Notes under the pieces: model-generated
What the model was told of the DNA's origin: nothing
Database searches by the model: none
What the model saw: only the letters and a program-made list of their open reading frames with translations
Shown here: piece by piece, positions 1-10,729 of the stretch
Position numbering within the stretch: position 1 is the stretch's first letter
How the letters are laid out: each line of letters begins with the position of its first letter
Made by a program: the position numbers and the translations under genes
Assembly: GCF_030287445.1 (NCBI RefSeq)
Contig: NZ_JASVWB010000002.1
Location: forward strand, 6,572,001 to 6,636,000
DNA length: 64,000 nucleotides
Reading direction: 5' to 3'
From: Streptomyces sp. ALI-76-A
Lineage (GTDB): Bacteria > Actinomycetota > Actinomycetes > Streptomycetales > Streptomycetaceae

Positions 1-544
1 CGTCGTTGAGGATCTCCGACCGCTGGCCGCCCTGCCCCTCGGTCAACACGGTGCGGCCGGTGTCCTTCCAGGTCTGCTCCATCTCCTGGCCGGCCTTGTC
101 GAACGACTCGGCACTCCAGTCCGGGTCCAGAGCGTCCGGGGTGAACACATCACCCCAGTCCTGTTTGGTGATCTCCTCCTCGGACGCGTGCGGGTTGCCG
201 CCCATCACGGAGTTCACCCCGACCTTGACCGCGCCCTCGACGTACTGGTCGTGCTCCCACTGGGTACCCGCCGCCAGACCCAGACGGTCCGCGATCGCGC
301 TGGCGTCGCGCACCAGCGCACGCACACCCCACTCCCAGCGCTCGCAGAAGTCCTCGAAATCGACGGACAGACCGTGATGCCCGGCCTCCATGCCCGTCAT
401 CGACAGCCCCGAGAAACCCTTGCCCATCACCGACCCGGTCGCCCCGCCCAGGTCACCGAGTCCGTCGATGGTGGCGCCCACGCCCCGCGTGAACTTCGCC
501 ACCGACGCCGGGTCGAAACTCAGGTTCCCACCGTCACCGCCCAC
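1..544 (-). CDS. secreted-effector-like helical protein, 5' part only
   Basis: This gene reads leftward off the window edge, so only the first 181 codons are present. I chose GTG at 544, preceded by a GAGGAAGGGG ribosome binding site and overlapping the upstream SseB-like gene by 11 nt. The visible protein starts VGGDGGNLSFDPAS. It has a Gly-rich segment (about residues 30-50), then a helical stretch rich in acidic and aromatic residues (HGLSVDFEDFCERWEWG) and a polar region ending at SEILND. The spacing resembles the N-terminal halves of actinobacterial WXG100-like or polymorphic-toxin proteins. This is inferred from composition and context. No catalytic domain is visible because the C-terminus lies outside the window. 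Confidence 0.6.
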   Translation of the reverse strand, partial: MGGDGGNLSFDPASVAKFTRGVGATIDGLGDLGGATGSVMGKGFSGLSMTGMEAGHHGLSVDFEDFCERWEWGVRALVRDASAIADRLGLAAGTQWEHDQYVEGAVKVGVNSVMGGNPHASEEEITKQDWGDVFTPDALDPDWSAESFDKAGQEMEQTWKDTGRTVLTEGQGGQRSEILND

Positions 545-956
545 GGCCGTCCCCTTCCTCGTGCAGGCCGCGGTCCACGGCCACCTCGTCCGCTACCACC
601 CCGGTGACCGGCGGGAAGAACATCGACCCGTCCTCGCTGGCGATGTCGACGGCCAGACCGGCGGGCTCACCCAGGGCGGGCACGACCTCGTCGACGATCC
701 GCGCGCCCAGCAGCGCCGCGTAGTCCATCGGCCGGTCCCCGGGCGCGTGGCGCAGGGCGAACCGGGCCAGCGCGGCCTCGTCGGTGAACCCGCAGATCCA
801 CCGCACCCCACCCGAACGCGCCGACCACAGACGCCCGTCGACGGACGGGACCAGAAGGACCGAGCGCCGCATCTCACCCACCAGCGCCCGGGGATCGCCG
901 ATTCCCGCCCGCCGTTCGGCGATCCGCTCGGCCAACACCGTCCTCGGCTGCTCCAC
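534..956 (-). CDS. SseB-like domain protein
   Basis: A 140-aa soluble protein matching the SseB N-terminal-like family found beside secreted-effector and WXG100 genes in Streptomyces. Visible features are a helical N-terminus (PRTVLAERIAERRAG), the core MRRSVLLVPSVDGRLWSARSG followed by WICGFTDEAALARFA, and a C-terminal half with hydrophobic strands. The frame is open upstream to 1052. GTG at 956 is preferred because GAGGGAGG sits just before it; GTG at 980 is the alternative. The 3' end overlaps the next gene by 11 nt, so the two are probably translationally coupled. Actinobacterial SseB-like proteins have no established enzymatic activity, so a chaperone or accessory role is only a guess. 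Confidence 0.75.
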   Translation of the reverse strand: MEQPRTVLAERIAERRAGIGDPRALVGEMRRSVLLVPSVDGRLWSARSGGVRWICGFTDEAALARFALRHAPGDRPMDYAALLGARIVDEVVPALGEPAGLAVDIASEDGSMFFPPVTGVVADEVAVDRGLHEEGDGRGR

Positions 957-1681
957 GGTCCCTCCCTCGTCCTCGATCACTGCTGGCACCGTAGAACAGA
1001 CGCTCGCCGAGGTGTGAGTGGTTCTCCTGGGGAGTTCGCCAAGGCTCCGCACGTCGCCTCGGATCGAGACCGCCGTGGGACGGGGGCCGTCCAGGAGGTG
1101 CAGCTCCGAGCCGTCGATGCGGTGGGGAGGCGGTGTGGGCGTACTCGTCGTCGAGGCGGCCAGCGGGCCAGGGCGAGGCTGACGGATGCGAGGGTCCGGG
1201 CGCGCACCGCACCTCGACGAAGGCGACGGTCCCGGTCACGCCGCGCCGTACGCGGTGACCCATGCCAGGCCGTTCGCGCGCGGTCGTTCCCGGTGGGGAC
1301 CGCCGCATTCGCGCCTCCACCTGTCTGTTCGAAAGTTTCGAGCGCCGTGCACACGCTTGCGTTGCGTCCCTTCCCCATGTCGTTCCAACTCTCGCAGCGG
1401 TTCGCGGCGGAGGTGGATTGACCAGCGAAGACGTACTCGCCACCACCTCTTCCGGTGATGGACGTGTTTCCGAAAGGCTGTCGAAAGTGTTGACACGGTC
1501 ATGGCGTTCTACGAAAACTGTGGCCACCGAACGACAGGACACCGTCGTTCCCCTCGCGTCACGTGACAGGGGCGGCGGCCGGTCGTTCCGGCACGACGAC
1601 GGGCGGTCCCCGCCGTGTTCCATGCAAGGCCGCGGGCAGTAGCAGCCGCCCGCCCCCCACCAGCCTTCATCGGGAGGACGC
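957..1681. other. 725-bp intergenic region with xylanase control elements
   Basis: Both strands are open in several frames here only because of high GC, and none of these frames gives a protein-like product. The right-hand third is AT-richer and holds the palindrome at 1330-1340, a second partial copy at 1482-1492, and a TTGACA hexamer at 1490-1495, described separately. Nothing else was recognised. Confidence 0.6.
1330..1340. promoter_or_regulatory. xylanase-type palindromic operator upstream of the GH11 gene
   Basis: CGAAAGTTTCG is an 11-bp perfect dyad around a central base, 341 bp upstream of the xylanase start. Read on the other strand it is CGAAACTTTCG, which as I recall is the sequence reported upstream of Streptomyces xylanase genes and bound by an XlnR/BxlR-type regulator. 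A degenerate copy (CGAAAGTGTTG, 9 of 11 matches) at 1482-1492 overlaps a TTGACA at 1490-1495, a plausible -35 element. No convincing -10 was found. Confidence 0.5.
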
Positions 1682-2392
1682 ATGCAGCAGGACCAGATCC
1701 AGCAGAACCCCGCCCCCTTCAGCGGCTTGAGCCGACGAGGCTTCCTCGGCGGCGCCGGCACCGTCGCGCTCGCCACCGCGTCCGGACTGCTGCTGCCCGG
1801 CACCGCCCACGCCGCCACCACCATCACGACCAACCAGACCGGCTACGACGGCATGTACTACTCGTTCTGGACCGACGGCGGCGGCTCCGTCTCCATGACG
1901 CTCAACGGCGGCGGCAATTACAGCACCCGGTGGACCAACTGCGGCAACTTCGTCGCCGGCAAGGGCTGGAACACCGGCGGGCGCAGGACGGTCCGCTACA
2001 CCGGCTACTTCAACCCGTCGGGCAACGGCTACGGCTGCCTCTACGGCTGGACATCGAACCCGCTGGTCGAGTACTACATCGTCGACAACTGGGGCAGCTA
2101 CCGGCCCACCGGCCAGCACAGGGGCACCGTCTACAGCGACGGCGGCACGTACGACATCTACAAGACGACGCGGTACAACGCGCCCTCCGTCGAGGGCACC
2201 CGCACCTTCGACCAGTACTGGAGCGTCCGGCAGTCGAAGGTGACCAGTGGCTCCGGCACCATCACCACCGGCAACCACTTCGACGCCTGGGCACGCGCGG
2301 GCATGAACCTGGGCCAGTTCAGGTACTACATGATCATGGCCACCGAGGGGTACCGGAGCAGCGGAAGCTCGAACATCACGGTCAGCGGCTGA
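1682..2392 (+). CDS. xlnC: GH11 endo-1,4-beta-xylanase, Tat-exported
   Basis: Secreted xylanase that cleaves internal beta-1,4 bonds of xylan. The 236-aa product has a twin-arginine signal (SRRGFLGG, residues 17-24) and an AHA-A cleavage site near residue 44. The mature part is one glycoside hydrolase family 11 beta-jelly-roll: [10 protein letters not shown] (59-68), [18 protein letters not shown] (121-138) with the predicted nucleophile E130, and [16 protein letters not shown] (215-230) with the acid/base E222. It lacks a carbohydrate-binding module. Tat targeting and single-domain layout match S. lividans XlnC rather than the Sec-exported XlnB, hence the symbol. ATG at 1682 follows GGGAGGACGC. 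It stands alone, and the palindrome at 1330-1340 fits control by xylan breakdown products. Confidence 0.93.
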   Translation: MQQDQIQQNPAPFSGLSRRGFLGGAGTVALATASGLLLPGTAHAATTITTNQTGYDGMYYSFWTDGGGSVSMTLNGGGNYSTRWTNCGNFVAGKGWNTGGRRTVRYTGYFNPSGNGYGCLYGWTSNPLVEYYIVDNWGSYRPTGQHRGTVYSDGGTYDIYKTTRYNAPSVEGTRTFDQYWSVRQSKVTSGSGTITTGNHFDAWARAGMNLGQFRYYMIMATEGYRSSGSSNITVSG

Positions 2393-3056
2393 CCTCTGTC
2401 CGGCGAACAACCGGCTGCGGGCTCCGTCCTCGTGGCGGGTCCCGCAACCGTGGCGAACTCGCCATCGCGGGACGGGTCGACCGGTTCGTCGACCAGCACT
2501 CCGCACAGCGATCGGCGACATCCCACCCCACGAGCACGAGACCAGCCACTGCGTACAACACCAGCGCCTCACCCGGCAGTTGGAATCAACGCATAGAGCC
2601 TCCACTGATCCCGGAGCGGATCAGGCCTCTGCCCACATGGTTCGGCAGCACGCTCCGGTCCGGGTAGCTCATCAGCGTCGGCGGCCGGTCCGGTCCCGGT
2701 TGCGGATCGCCTTGCCCGGGGACATCGGCGGTGCGGGAACCATCCCCAACCGAACCGCTTACGCCACCGGTCGGACAGCTGCCGCCCGCCCGCTTGAGGT
2801 GAACGCGAGGACCGGGACGCGTTCGTCTCCGGCAAGAGCAAGCGGCGACGGCCGGGTGTCGTTCTGTGGTCCGACCGGGCCCGGAAACCGAGATCGACAT
2901 ACCCCTTGGGATCACCCTGCAGAGGAACGGTAAGTTCTGATCCGTGCGCGGGCGCGAGTGCGCGCCGACTGCTCCCGACCTGTTGGTCAAGGGTGATCAG
3001 GTCGGTGCCGTGCGAGTACGTGGGAGTGGCCTGCCCGGGTGGACTTGGGGGAATTC
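2393..3056. other. 664-bp intergenic region, no gene recognised
   Basis: Open frames exist on both strands but none looks like a protein or a recognisable transposase remnant. A 7-bp inverted repeat (CTGATCC, 6-nt loop, GGATCAG) lies at 2605-2624, about 210 bp past the xylanase stop, and could be a distal terminator for it. The last 100 bp probably carry the promoter of the three-gene set starting at 3057. Confidence 0.5.
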
Positions 3057-3488
3057 ATGACGTTCGAGCAAGAGTGGACCGAACTGCGCGCGGCGGCGGC
3101 CGAGCGGACTGCCATGCAGACCAACAGCATTCCGGCCGAGGGCGGCGGAGGTGGTGGTGGCGGGAACGGCCTGGTGGTCAATCGGGACGACCTCGGCGCT
3201 ATCGGTAATGACGCGTACGACCTGCTGGGGCGGCTGGCGAAGGAGGGCGACATCGCCCGTTCCTCCACGTTCGACGCGGCGACGGCGCTGACCAACGGGA
3301 ACTTCGTCAGCGGTTCGGCCGTGCTGAAGGTGCATGACTTCTGGCAGACCCACCTGAAGACGCTGTTGGACGCCTGCGCGCAGGTCTCGAATCACCTCGA
3401 CTTCAGCAAGGCCCAGCATGCCAAGGACGAGGCGAAGATCGAGGGAGATCTGACGCGGATCTCCGTGCTCACGGAATACATGAAATAG
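3057..3488 (+). CDS. small helical protein, T7SS-substrate-like
   Basis: 143-aa acidic helical protein with no signal peptide, beginning MTFEQEWTELRAAAAERT. A run of eight glycines at about residues 31-38 separates a short N-terminal helix from a longer helical C-terminal part that ends LTRISVLTEYMK. ATG 3057 is preferred over the upstream in-frame start at 3039 because GGGGGAATTC lies just before it. Size, helical nature and position 20 bp before a large T7SS-like protein fit the small partner of a type VII secretion (WXG100-like) pair, although a canonical WXG motif is missing. Function is inferred from context only. Confidence 0.7.
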   Translation: MTFEQEWTELRAAAAERTAMQTNSIPAEGGGGGGGGNGLVVNRDDLGAIGNDAYDLLGRLAKEGDIARSSTFDAATALTNGNFVSGSAVLKVHDFWQTHLKTLLDACAQVSNHLDFSKAQHAKDEAKIEGDLTRISVLTEYMK

Positions 3489-3508
3489 GGCTCGGGGGAG
3501 CGCGCGAC

Positions 3509-5860
3509 ATGCTGAAGTACGAGGACGTGATCGACGCCCCGGTGGCAAAGCTGAAGGCCGCCGCCGACGACTGGTCGGAGATGGCGGGGAAGCTGGACAA
3601 GCTTGCCACCGACGCCGCCGACGGAATGAAGGCCAAGGCGGACAGCGCGGCCTGGGAGGGCGTGAACGCAGGGGTCACCAAGGCGTTCATCGACAAGACG
3701 GCCAAGGAGTTCGCAGACGCCGCGGCCGAGGCCAAGGGCGTGCAGCGGATCCTGGAGGAGGGCTACGCGGCCATCAAGAAGGCCAAGGACGACCTGGTCA
3801 ACATCCGGGACCACGAGGGGCCCGCGGCCGGTATCCGCGTGGACGCCAACGGCAAGGTCACGGCGCGGAACCCGTTGTCCGAGAGTCCCGCGGCGCGGCA
3901 CGACCCCGACTACAGCCAGTTCCTGGGGGAGGAGAGGCGGAACATCGAGTCGTGGCAGAAGAGGATCGACCTCATCGTCGACAACTGCAACGACACCGAC
4001 CTCGCGCTCAAGAACACCCTCGAGGCCAACGTCACCGACCGCAAGGACTTCAGCGCTCCGACGTACACGAAGCTGGACCAGGAGGAGGCCGCCCGCGCCG
4101 CCGCCCTGGCGGCCAAGGGCCGGGACATCACACACGCGGAACTTCAGCAGCTCAACGAGCTGCTGAAGGACAACAGTTCGTCGGTGGAGTTCTCCAAGGG
4201 GTTCTACGAGAAGCTCGGCCCCGAGAAGTCGCTCGCGTTCTTCGGCCAGCTCTCCACGGACACGTACGAGTACGGCAAGGTCGACCCTGAGCGCCTCAAG
4301 GACGTCCAGGAGCTCCAGAAGAACCTGGGCCTCAATCTGGCCACCGCCTCCCACGACAAGGAGTTCACCGACAAGTGGGGTCCGGGGCTCCGCAAGTTGG
4401 GTACGGAGCGCATTCCGCTGGCCAAGCACGACTACGGCGGGCCGTTCGGATACCAGCTGCTCGGCGGGATCATGCGGTACGGGAACTACGACGCGAAGTT
4501 TCTCAACCCGATCGCCGAGCACGTGGCGCAGCTGCACCAGAAGGACCCGTACAGGTTCGCCGACAACAAGGTGGTGAACAGTCCCTTCAAGAACCCGTTC
4601 AATCCCTCCGGCGTGAACGGGGCCGGCTACGACCCGGCCACCGCCATGCTGGAGGCGCTCGGCAACAGTCCGGAAGCGGCCAAGAAGTTCTTCGCCGACC
4701 CCCCGACCGGGTACAACGAGGACGGCACGGTCAACCACGGCGCCACGGTCGACCTCGGCAAGAACAAGGACGGCGAGCGGATCGACAACTACCTCGACTT
4801 CTTCGGCAACGAGAAGTGGGAGTCCTTCCCCGACGTCAACTCGCTCGACCAGAAGGAGCTCGAGGCGTCGCTCGACCAGATGCCCGACGCCCTCGGCCAC
4901 GCCCTGGAGGCGGCGACCCTCGGCTACCCCGCAGGGCATCCGGACGCCGGCGTGGTGCGGGACGCGGACAACGCCGCGGTCATGCAGAAGGTCATGGAGA
5001 AGTACGGTGCGGACCCGGGTCTGCTCAAGGAGCACCACGAGGCGATGGCCGACAGCCTGGGCGTCATGGGCGCCGGCTACATCGACGACATCAACTGGGC
5101 GTTGGCCAAGAACGATCCGGACAGCGTGTTCGCGCCGGGCAAGAACCCGGACGGGCACCTCGACTTCGCGGACACCGCGGACGGGAACGGGCGGGGCATC
5201 GTCCGGGGCTTCCTGAGCACCCTGGGTCAGCACCCGGACGCCTACGCGACGGTCTCGACCGCGGAGCAGGTCTACACCCGCAGCGTGCTGGAAGGGACCG
5301 TGGGCCCGGACGGGAAGATCAGCGAGGGCGCTGCCAGGGCGACCGTGCGCGTGGGCGCCGAGGTGCAGGGCATGCTCGACCAGTCCCGGGCCGACCAGGT
5401 GGAGGCGACGAACCTCAAGACCCACGAGGACTACGAGAAGGCGGTGGCCAAGCGGTCGGGCTGGATCGAGTTCGGGGCCACGGCGGGCATCGCGGCAGGC
5501 GTCGCCTTCCTGCCCGTGACCGCGGCCGTGGGCACGGCCGCGGTGCTCATCCCGCTGGCGACGGATACCGCCAGTGGTGCTGCCGAACAGGTCATAGGCC
5601 AGATGATCGGCGACGTCTCCGACAAGTCGGTGGATGAGCACAAGGAGAAGATTGAGGAGCTCACCGACGAGGAGAGAATGGCGATCTTCTCTGCCGGTGA
5701 GGCCCTGGCCGAGGCACCTATGGAGGCGTTTTTGCAGCGGCACGTCCCGGACCCCGAGAACAGCCCGTTCGTGCAGGACCTGCGTGAGTCGATGCTGATC
5801 GGCTACGGGGTCGGCAACGACCGGGAGAATCAGCAGGGCAACCGCCCGGAGACCGGCTGA
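3509..5860 (+). CDS. large DUF6571-like, T7SS-associated protein
   Basis: 783-aa protein preceded by GGGGGAGCGCGAC. The N-terminal ~110 residues are a helical hairpin typical of T7SS targets (VAKLKAAADDWSEMAGKLDKL). The long middle part has alternating helices and repeated Asp/Asn/Gly turns (for example LGKNKDGERIDNYLDFFGNE). One hydrophobic segment around residues 652-690 (FGATAGIAAGVAFLPVTAAV and onward) could insert in a membrane. The overall design matches the large Streptomyces proteins annotated DUF6571, which sit beside WXG100-like genes. No enzyme motif is visible. Together with the preceding small protein and the following lipoprotein it forms a probable operon (gaps 20 and 25 bp). 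A toxin or cell-surface role is possible but unproven. Confidence 0.78.
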   Translation: MLKYEDVIDAPVAKLKAAADDWSEMAGKLDKLATDAADGMKAKADSAAWEGVNAGVTKAFIDKTAKEFADAAAEAKGVQRILEEGYAAIKKAKDDLVNIRDHEGPAAGIRVDANGKVTARNPLSESPAARHDPDYSQFLGEERRNIESWQKRIDLIVDNCNDTDLALKNTLEANVTDRKDFSAPTYTKLDQEEAARAAALAAKGRDITHAELQQLNELLKDNSSSVEFSKGFYEKLGPEKSLAFFGQLSTDTYEYGKVDPERLKDVQELQKNLGLNLATASHDKEFTDKWGPGLRKLGTERIPLAKHDYGGPFGYQLLGGIMRYGNYDAKFLNPIAEHVAQLHQKDPYRFADNKVVNSPFKNPFNPSGVNGAGYDPATAMLEALGNSPEAAKKFFADPPTGYNEDGTVNHGATVDLGKNKDGERIDNYLDFFGNEKWESFPDVNSLDQKELEASLDQMPDALGHALEAATLGYPAGHPDAGVVRDADNAAVMQKVMEKYGADPGLLKEHHEAMADSLGVMGAGYIDDINWALAKNDPDSVFAPGKNPDGHLDFADTADGNGRGIVRGFLSTLGQHPDAYATVSTAEQVYTRSVLEGTVGPDGKISEGAARATVRVGAEVQGMLDQSRADQVEATNLKTHEDYEKAVAKRSGWIEFGATAGIAAGVAFLPVTAAVGTAAVLIPLATDTASGAAEQVIGQMIGDVSDKSVDEHKEKIEELTDEERMAIFSAGEALAEAPMEAFLQRHVPDPENSPFVQDLRESMLIGYGVGNDRENQQGNRPETG

Positions 5861-5885
5861 GGTCGGCGGGCGAGGACACGTAAGG

Positions 5886-6566
5886 ATGCGGATAGTGATC
5901 AGTCGTAGGCCGGTGCGCGTTGGACTCCTTGCCACGGCCGTGGCCGGCTTGTTGTGTCTCGGGGCCACCGGTTGTGGTGGGGACGGAGACGAGGAGGCGG
6001 CCGACGAGGCTGTGGCGGGGACGCAACTGTGCGGTGGTGACGCCGTGTCCGCCCAGGCGTCCAAGGCGCTGAAGGTGATCACGGGGTCGTCGCGGTTCGG
6101 GACGACGGCGGAGAAATCCACCGTCGCGCGGGCCGCGACGAACCTCGTCGCGGCGTTTCCGGCCCCCACCGGGGGGCGCGACGACGTCTGCCGCATCTAC
6201 ACAGCCGACGGTACGCCGGATGTCACGATCCGAGTCACCTGGGGGTTGGCTGACGGTCCCCCGACGGGAACTCCGGCCCCGGATTTCACCCTGCTGAAGA
6301 TGGGGGAGCGCACCCTGGCGGCGGCGAACAGGGCGTCGGTCCAGTTCGCCTGCCGCAGCGCCAGGTTGTCCGACTCGTCGAGAGTGGCCCACATCGTCAT
6401 CGGCGTGGAGCATTGGGATGTGCCGAAGGAGCCCGAGGGCGATGTCGAGGCGTTGAAGGACGCCTACGCGACCGTGGCCCACTCCGTCTCGCTGGCCATG
6501 GCCAAGGAACTGCGCTGCGAGAAGGACGGCGGGCTCCCCGCGCGGCCTGTGCTGGATCCCGCATAG
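5886..6566 (+). CDS. lipoprotein of the T7SS-like gene set
   Basis: 226-aa lipoprotein with a basic n-region (RRPVRVG), a hydrophobic core and lipobox LGATGC with Cys30 as the lipidation site. The mature part has four further Cys residues and no recognised domain. It starts with ATG at 5886 behind AAGG and follows the 783-aa gene by 25 bp, so it should be co-transcribed and anchored outside the cell near the product of that gene. A strong hairpin terminator follows at 6599-6626. Proteins of this type are common in Streptomyces without assigned function. Confidence 0.75.
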   Translation: MRIVISRRPVRVGLLATAVAGLLCLGATGCGGDGDEEAADEAVAGTQLCGGDAVSAQASKALKVITGSSRFGTTAEKSTVARAATNLVAAFPAPTGGRDDVCRIYTADGTPDVTIRVTWGLADGPPTGTPAPDFTLLKMGERTLAAANRASVQFACRSARLSDSSRVAHIVIGVEHWDVPKEPEGDVEALKDAYATVAHSVSLAMAKELRCEKDGGLPARPVLDPA

Positions 6567-6598
6567 CCGCCGATGTGTGCGGAACCACCATGATCAGG

Positions 6599-6626
6599 CG
6601 GCCCTTCCTGTCCGGAGGAGGGGCCG
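6599..6626 (+). terminator. hairpin terminator after the lipoprotein gene
   Basis: CGGCCCTTCCT, a 6-nt loop and AGGAGGGGCCG form an 11-bp stem with a single G-U pair, 33 nt after the lipoprotein stop. There is no long T-run, as is usual in Streptomyces. Confidence 0.65.
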
Positions 6627-6931
6627 TCTGCTGTATGCGGTGCGCCACGCACGAGCGGTGCACGGACCTCGTAGCCAGGGGGCCGGCGTCTCCAGTCGGC
6701 GCCGACCTCGCGCTCGCCCATGGACGAACGCACCCGCACCTACGTCGAACGCCGCATCAGGCAAGGGCTGAACAGGCGTTCAGAATGCGTGAACCACGAC
6801 CAAGGAGTCGGATTCTCCTCGCACGGGACTCACCCTCGATGCCCGACCCTTGTTGCCCGACGCTTGATGTCCGCGCTGCTTCGCCTTGACGGTTCGGAGG
6901 CCGTGCGGGTGTCGGTGTGGGTGCGGGTCGC

Positions 6932-7345
6932 TCAGGTCTGCGACTCGGTGATGTCGACCATCCAGGGGACACCGAAGCGGTCCGTGCACATGCCGAACAC
7001 GTCGCCCCACATCTGCTTCTCCAGTGGGACGGACACGGAGGCGCCGGCGGACAGCTTCTCCCAGTAGCCGCGCAGTTCGGTGTCGTCGTCGCCGCTGAGG
7101 CTCACGGAGAAGTTGGTGCCCGGCGTGTGCGGCATGTCCGGTGGGGTGTCGGCGCCCATCAGGGTGAAGCCGCCCGGGGTCTCCAGCATGCCGTGCATGA
7201 TCTTGTCGGCCTGCGGGGAGTCCGGCTGGCCGAACTCCCCGTACGTGTTGAGCTTGAGCGTGCCGCCGAAGACCTCCTGGTAGAACTCCATCGCCTGTCG
7301 GGCGTCGCCGGCGAAGCTGAGATAGGGATTGAGGCGCGAGGCCAT
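6932..7345 (-). CDS. VOC family (PhnB-like glyoxalase fold) protein
   Basis: 137-aa protein of the vicinal oxygen chelate superfamily, PhnB-like branch. It opens MASRLNPYLSFAGDARQAME and continues FYQEVFGGTL, and contains HGMLETPGGFTLMGAD and a C-terminal WGDVFGMCTDRFGVPWMVD. These are the strand and turn signatures of the family. ATG at 7345 follows GGAGGTACTC; an upstream frame extension to 7375 lacks a better site. Family members bind metal and small ligands, but the substrate cannot be read from sequence. It is a single gene lying downstream of katG on the same strand, separated by the katG terminator. Confidence 0.82.
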   Translation of the reverse strand: MASRLNPYLSFAGDARQAMEFYQEVFGGTLKLNTYGEFGQPDSPQADKIMHGMLETPGGFTLMGADTPPDMPHTPGTNFSVSLSGDDDTELRGYWEKLSAGASVSVPLEKQMWGDVFGMCTDRFGVPWMVDITESQT

Positions 7346-7490
7346 GAGTACCTCCGGAGGGGAGTGGACCGTCACTCCTGCGCACGCTAACCCCAGACAC
7401 TGACAACGGCCTGCCGGGTCCCGCCGGGAGGGGGTGGCGCGGGCGGGACCGGAAGCCGGGCGCGACGACGCGTACCGTCGGGCACGACGA

Positions 7491-7532
7491 CAGACGTCCG
7501 GGCCGGCCCGCGCGGGCCGGCCCGGACGTCTG
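7491..7532 (-). terminator. perfect 20-bp stem terminator downstream of katG
   Basis: Two perfectly complementary 20-nt arms, the left one CAGACGTCCGGGCCGGCCCG at 7491-7510 and its exact complement at 7513-7532, are separated by only CG. It begins 9 nt after the katG stop and would terminate the furA-katG transcript. Confidence 0.85.
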
Positions 7533-7540
7533 CGTGACGA

Positions 7541-9793
<2,253 letters not shown>

Positions 9794-10231
9794 TCAGGCA
9801 CTGCGGCTGGTGGAACAGGCGGGGCACACGCCCCAGTAGATGACCTCGGCCTCGTCGATCGAGAAGCCGTGGTTCTCGGAGGCGGTCAGACAGGGGGCCT
9901 CGCCGACCTCGCAGTCGACGTCGGCGACGACACCGCAGGACCGGCACACGACGTGGTGGTGGTTGTCCCCGACGCGGCCCTCGAACCGGGCCGGGCTGCC
10001 GGCCGGTTCGATACGGCGTATGAGCCCGGCCGTGGTCAGCGCGTGAAGGGCGTCGTACACGGCTTGGAGGGAGATGTGGCCGACGCGGTCGCGCACTCCG
10101 GAGGCGAGCGCCTCGGCTCCGAGGTGGTCACCGCCCCGGACGGTCTCCAGCAGCGCGACTCGGGCGGCCGTCACCCGCAGGCCGGCGCCGCGCAGCTCAT
10201 CGGCGGTGGTCCGGCTCTGGGGCGAAGTCAT
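9794..10231 (-). CDS. furA: Fur family redox-sensing repressor FurA
   Basis: 145-aa Fur-family regulator. The winged helix lies at the N-terminus (LRVTAARVALLETVRGGDHL; then ISLQAVYDALHALTTAGLIRR). The metal region NHHHVVCRSCG carries the His cluster and first CxxC, and CPAC gives the second CxxC near the C-terminus. ATG 10231 is preferred over an in-frame start three codons upstream. By family knowledge it represses its own gene and katG and is inactivated by peroxide. It is co-directional with katG (36-bp gap). AT-rich DNA immediately upstream contains a candidate operator. Confidence 0.92.
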   Translation of the reverse strand: MTSPQSRTTADELRGAGLRVTAARVALLETVRGGDHLGAEALASGVRDRVGHISLQAVYDALHALTTAGLIRRIEPAGSPARFEGRVGDNHHHVVCRSCGVVADVDCEVGEAPCLTASENHGFSIDEAEVIYWGVCPACSTSRSA

Positions 10232-10256
10232 GGCGCACAACCTACCGTCATAAACA

Positions 10257-10280
10257 CGAATGATTCAAGAAATGGATTCG
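10257..10280 (-). promoter_or_regulatory. candidate FurA operator/promoter region
   Basis: A 24-bp AT-rich stretch with outer CGAAT and ATTCG arms lies 26-49 bp upstream of the furA start, the most AT-rich spot for kilobases. Position and imperfect dyad fit an autoregulatory FurA site. The inner half-sites match poorly, so the exact limits are uncertain. Confidence 0.4.
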
Positions 10281-10470
10281 ATCCAATTCTGGGGCCGTGT
10301 CCGACGGCGGTGGGGCGTGCGGCCGGGACGCCCGCGTCGGCGGGCCGCCGTGGCAGGCGCGGAGCGAGCGCCTGCCGCCTCGTGTGTCCGGGATCACAGG
10401 ATCGGGGGTGTGCCGGGGGCCGGGGGGGACGACCGTATCCGGGCGTGACGAACTGCGCGTGGAGGTGAGG

Positions 10471-10647
10471 ATGCGGCGCCATGACGACCGGGTGGTGAGC
10501 GCGGTACGGGCCGCGGTGTCCGCCGCCGTCCGTGTGCTCGCCGCCCTGGGCGACGTCGTGATGTCCGGCGATCAGGTGCCCGGGTGGACGCGGGCCGCTG
10601 GGGTTCGGGGCGGCCGGAGCGGCCGGCTGGTGCCTGGCGGGCCGTGA
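10471..10647 (+). CDS. possible small ORF, 58 aa
   Basis: ATG at 10471 follows an unusually good site (GGAGGTGAGG). The predicted 58-aa product starts MRRHDDRVVSAVRAAVSAAV and has an amphipathic helical N-terminus, then a basic Gly/Arg tail. It sits in the 498-bp gap between furA and the MarR gene, pointing away from furA. There is no family match that I recognise. The coding potential is weak, and the rest of the gap holds nothing recognisable. Confidence 0.28.
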   Translation: MRRHDDRVVSAVRAAVSAAVRVLAALGDVVMSGDQVPGWTRAAGVRGGRSGRLVPGGP

Positions 10648-10729
10648 ACCGGCGACGAAGGCGACCTCGCGCGTGGGCCCGGGGCGGACGGGCCGACCCG
10701 CATGGGTGAGCCGTACCCCGCCCCAGCCC

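Noticed and set aside
2569..2841. Possible transposase remnant on the minus strand
   Set aside because: Arg/Trp-rich translation without a DDE motif or terminal inverted repeats.
3392..6196. 934-codon open frame on the minus strand
   Set aside because: Exactly antisense to the 783-aa T7SS-like gene with composition typical of a high-GC shadow frame; no family features.
6768..6783. CTGAAC-AGGC-GTTCAG resembling an SOS (LexA) box
   Set aside because: The core fits, but the flanking bases differ from the actinobacterial consensus and the site lies at the 3' ends of genes, not near any start.
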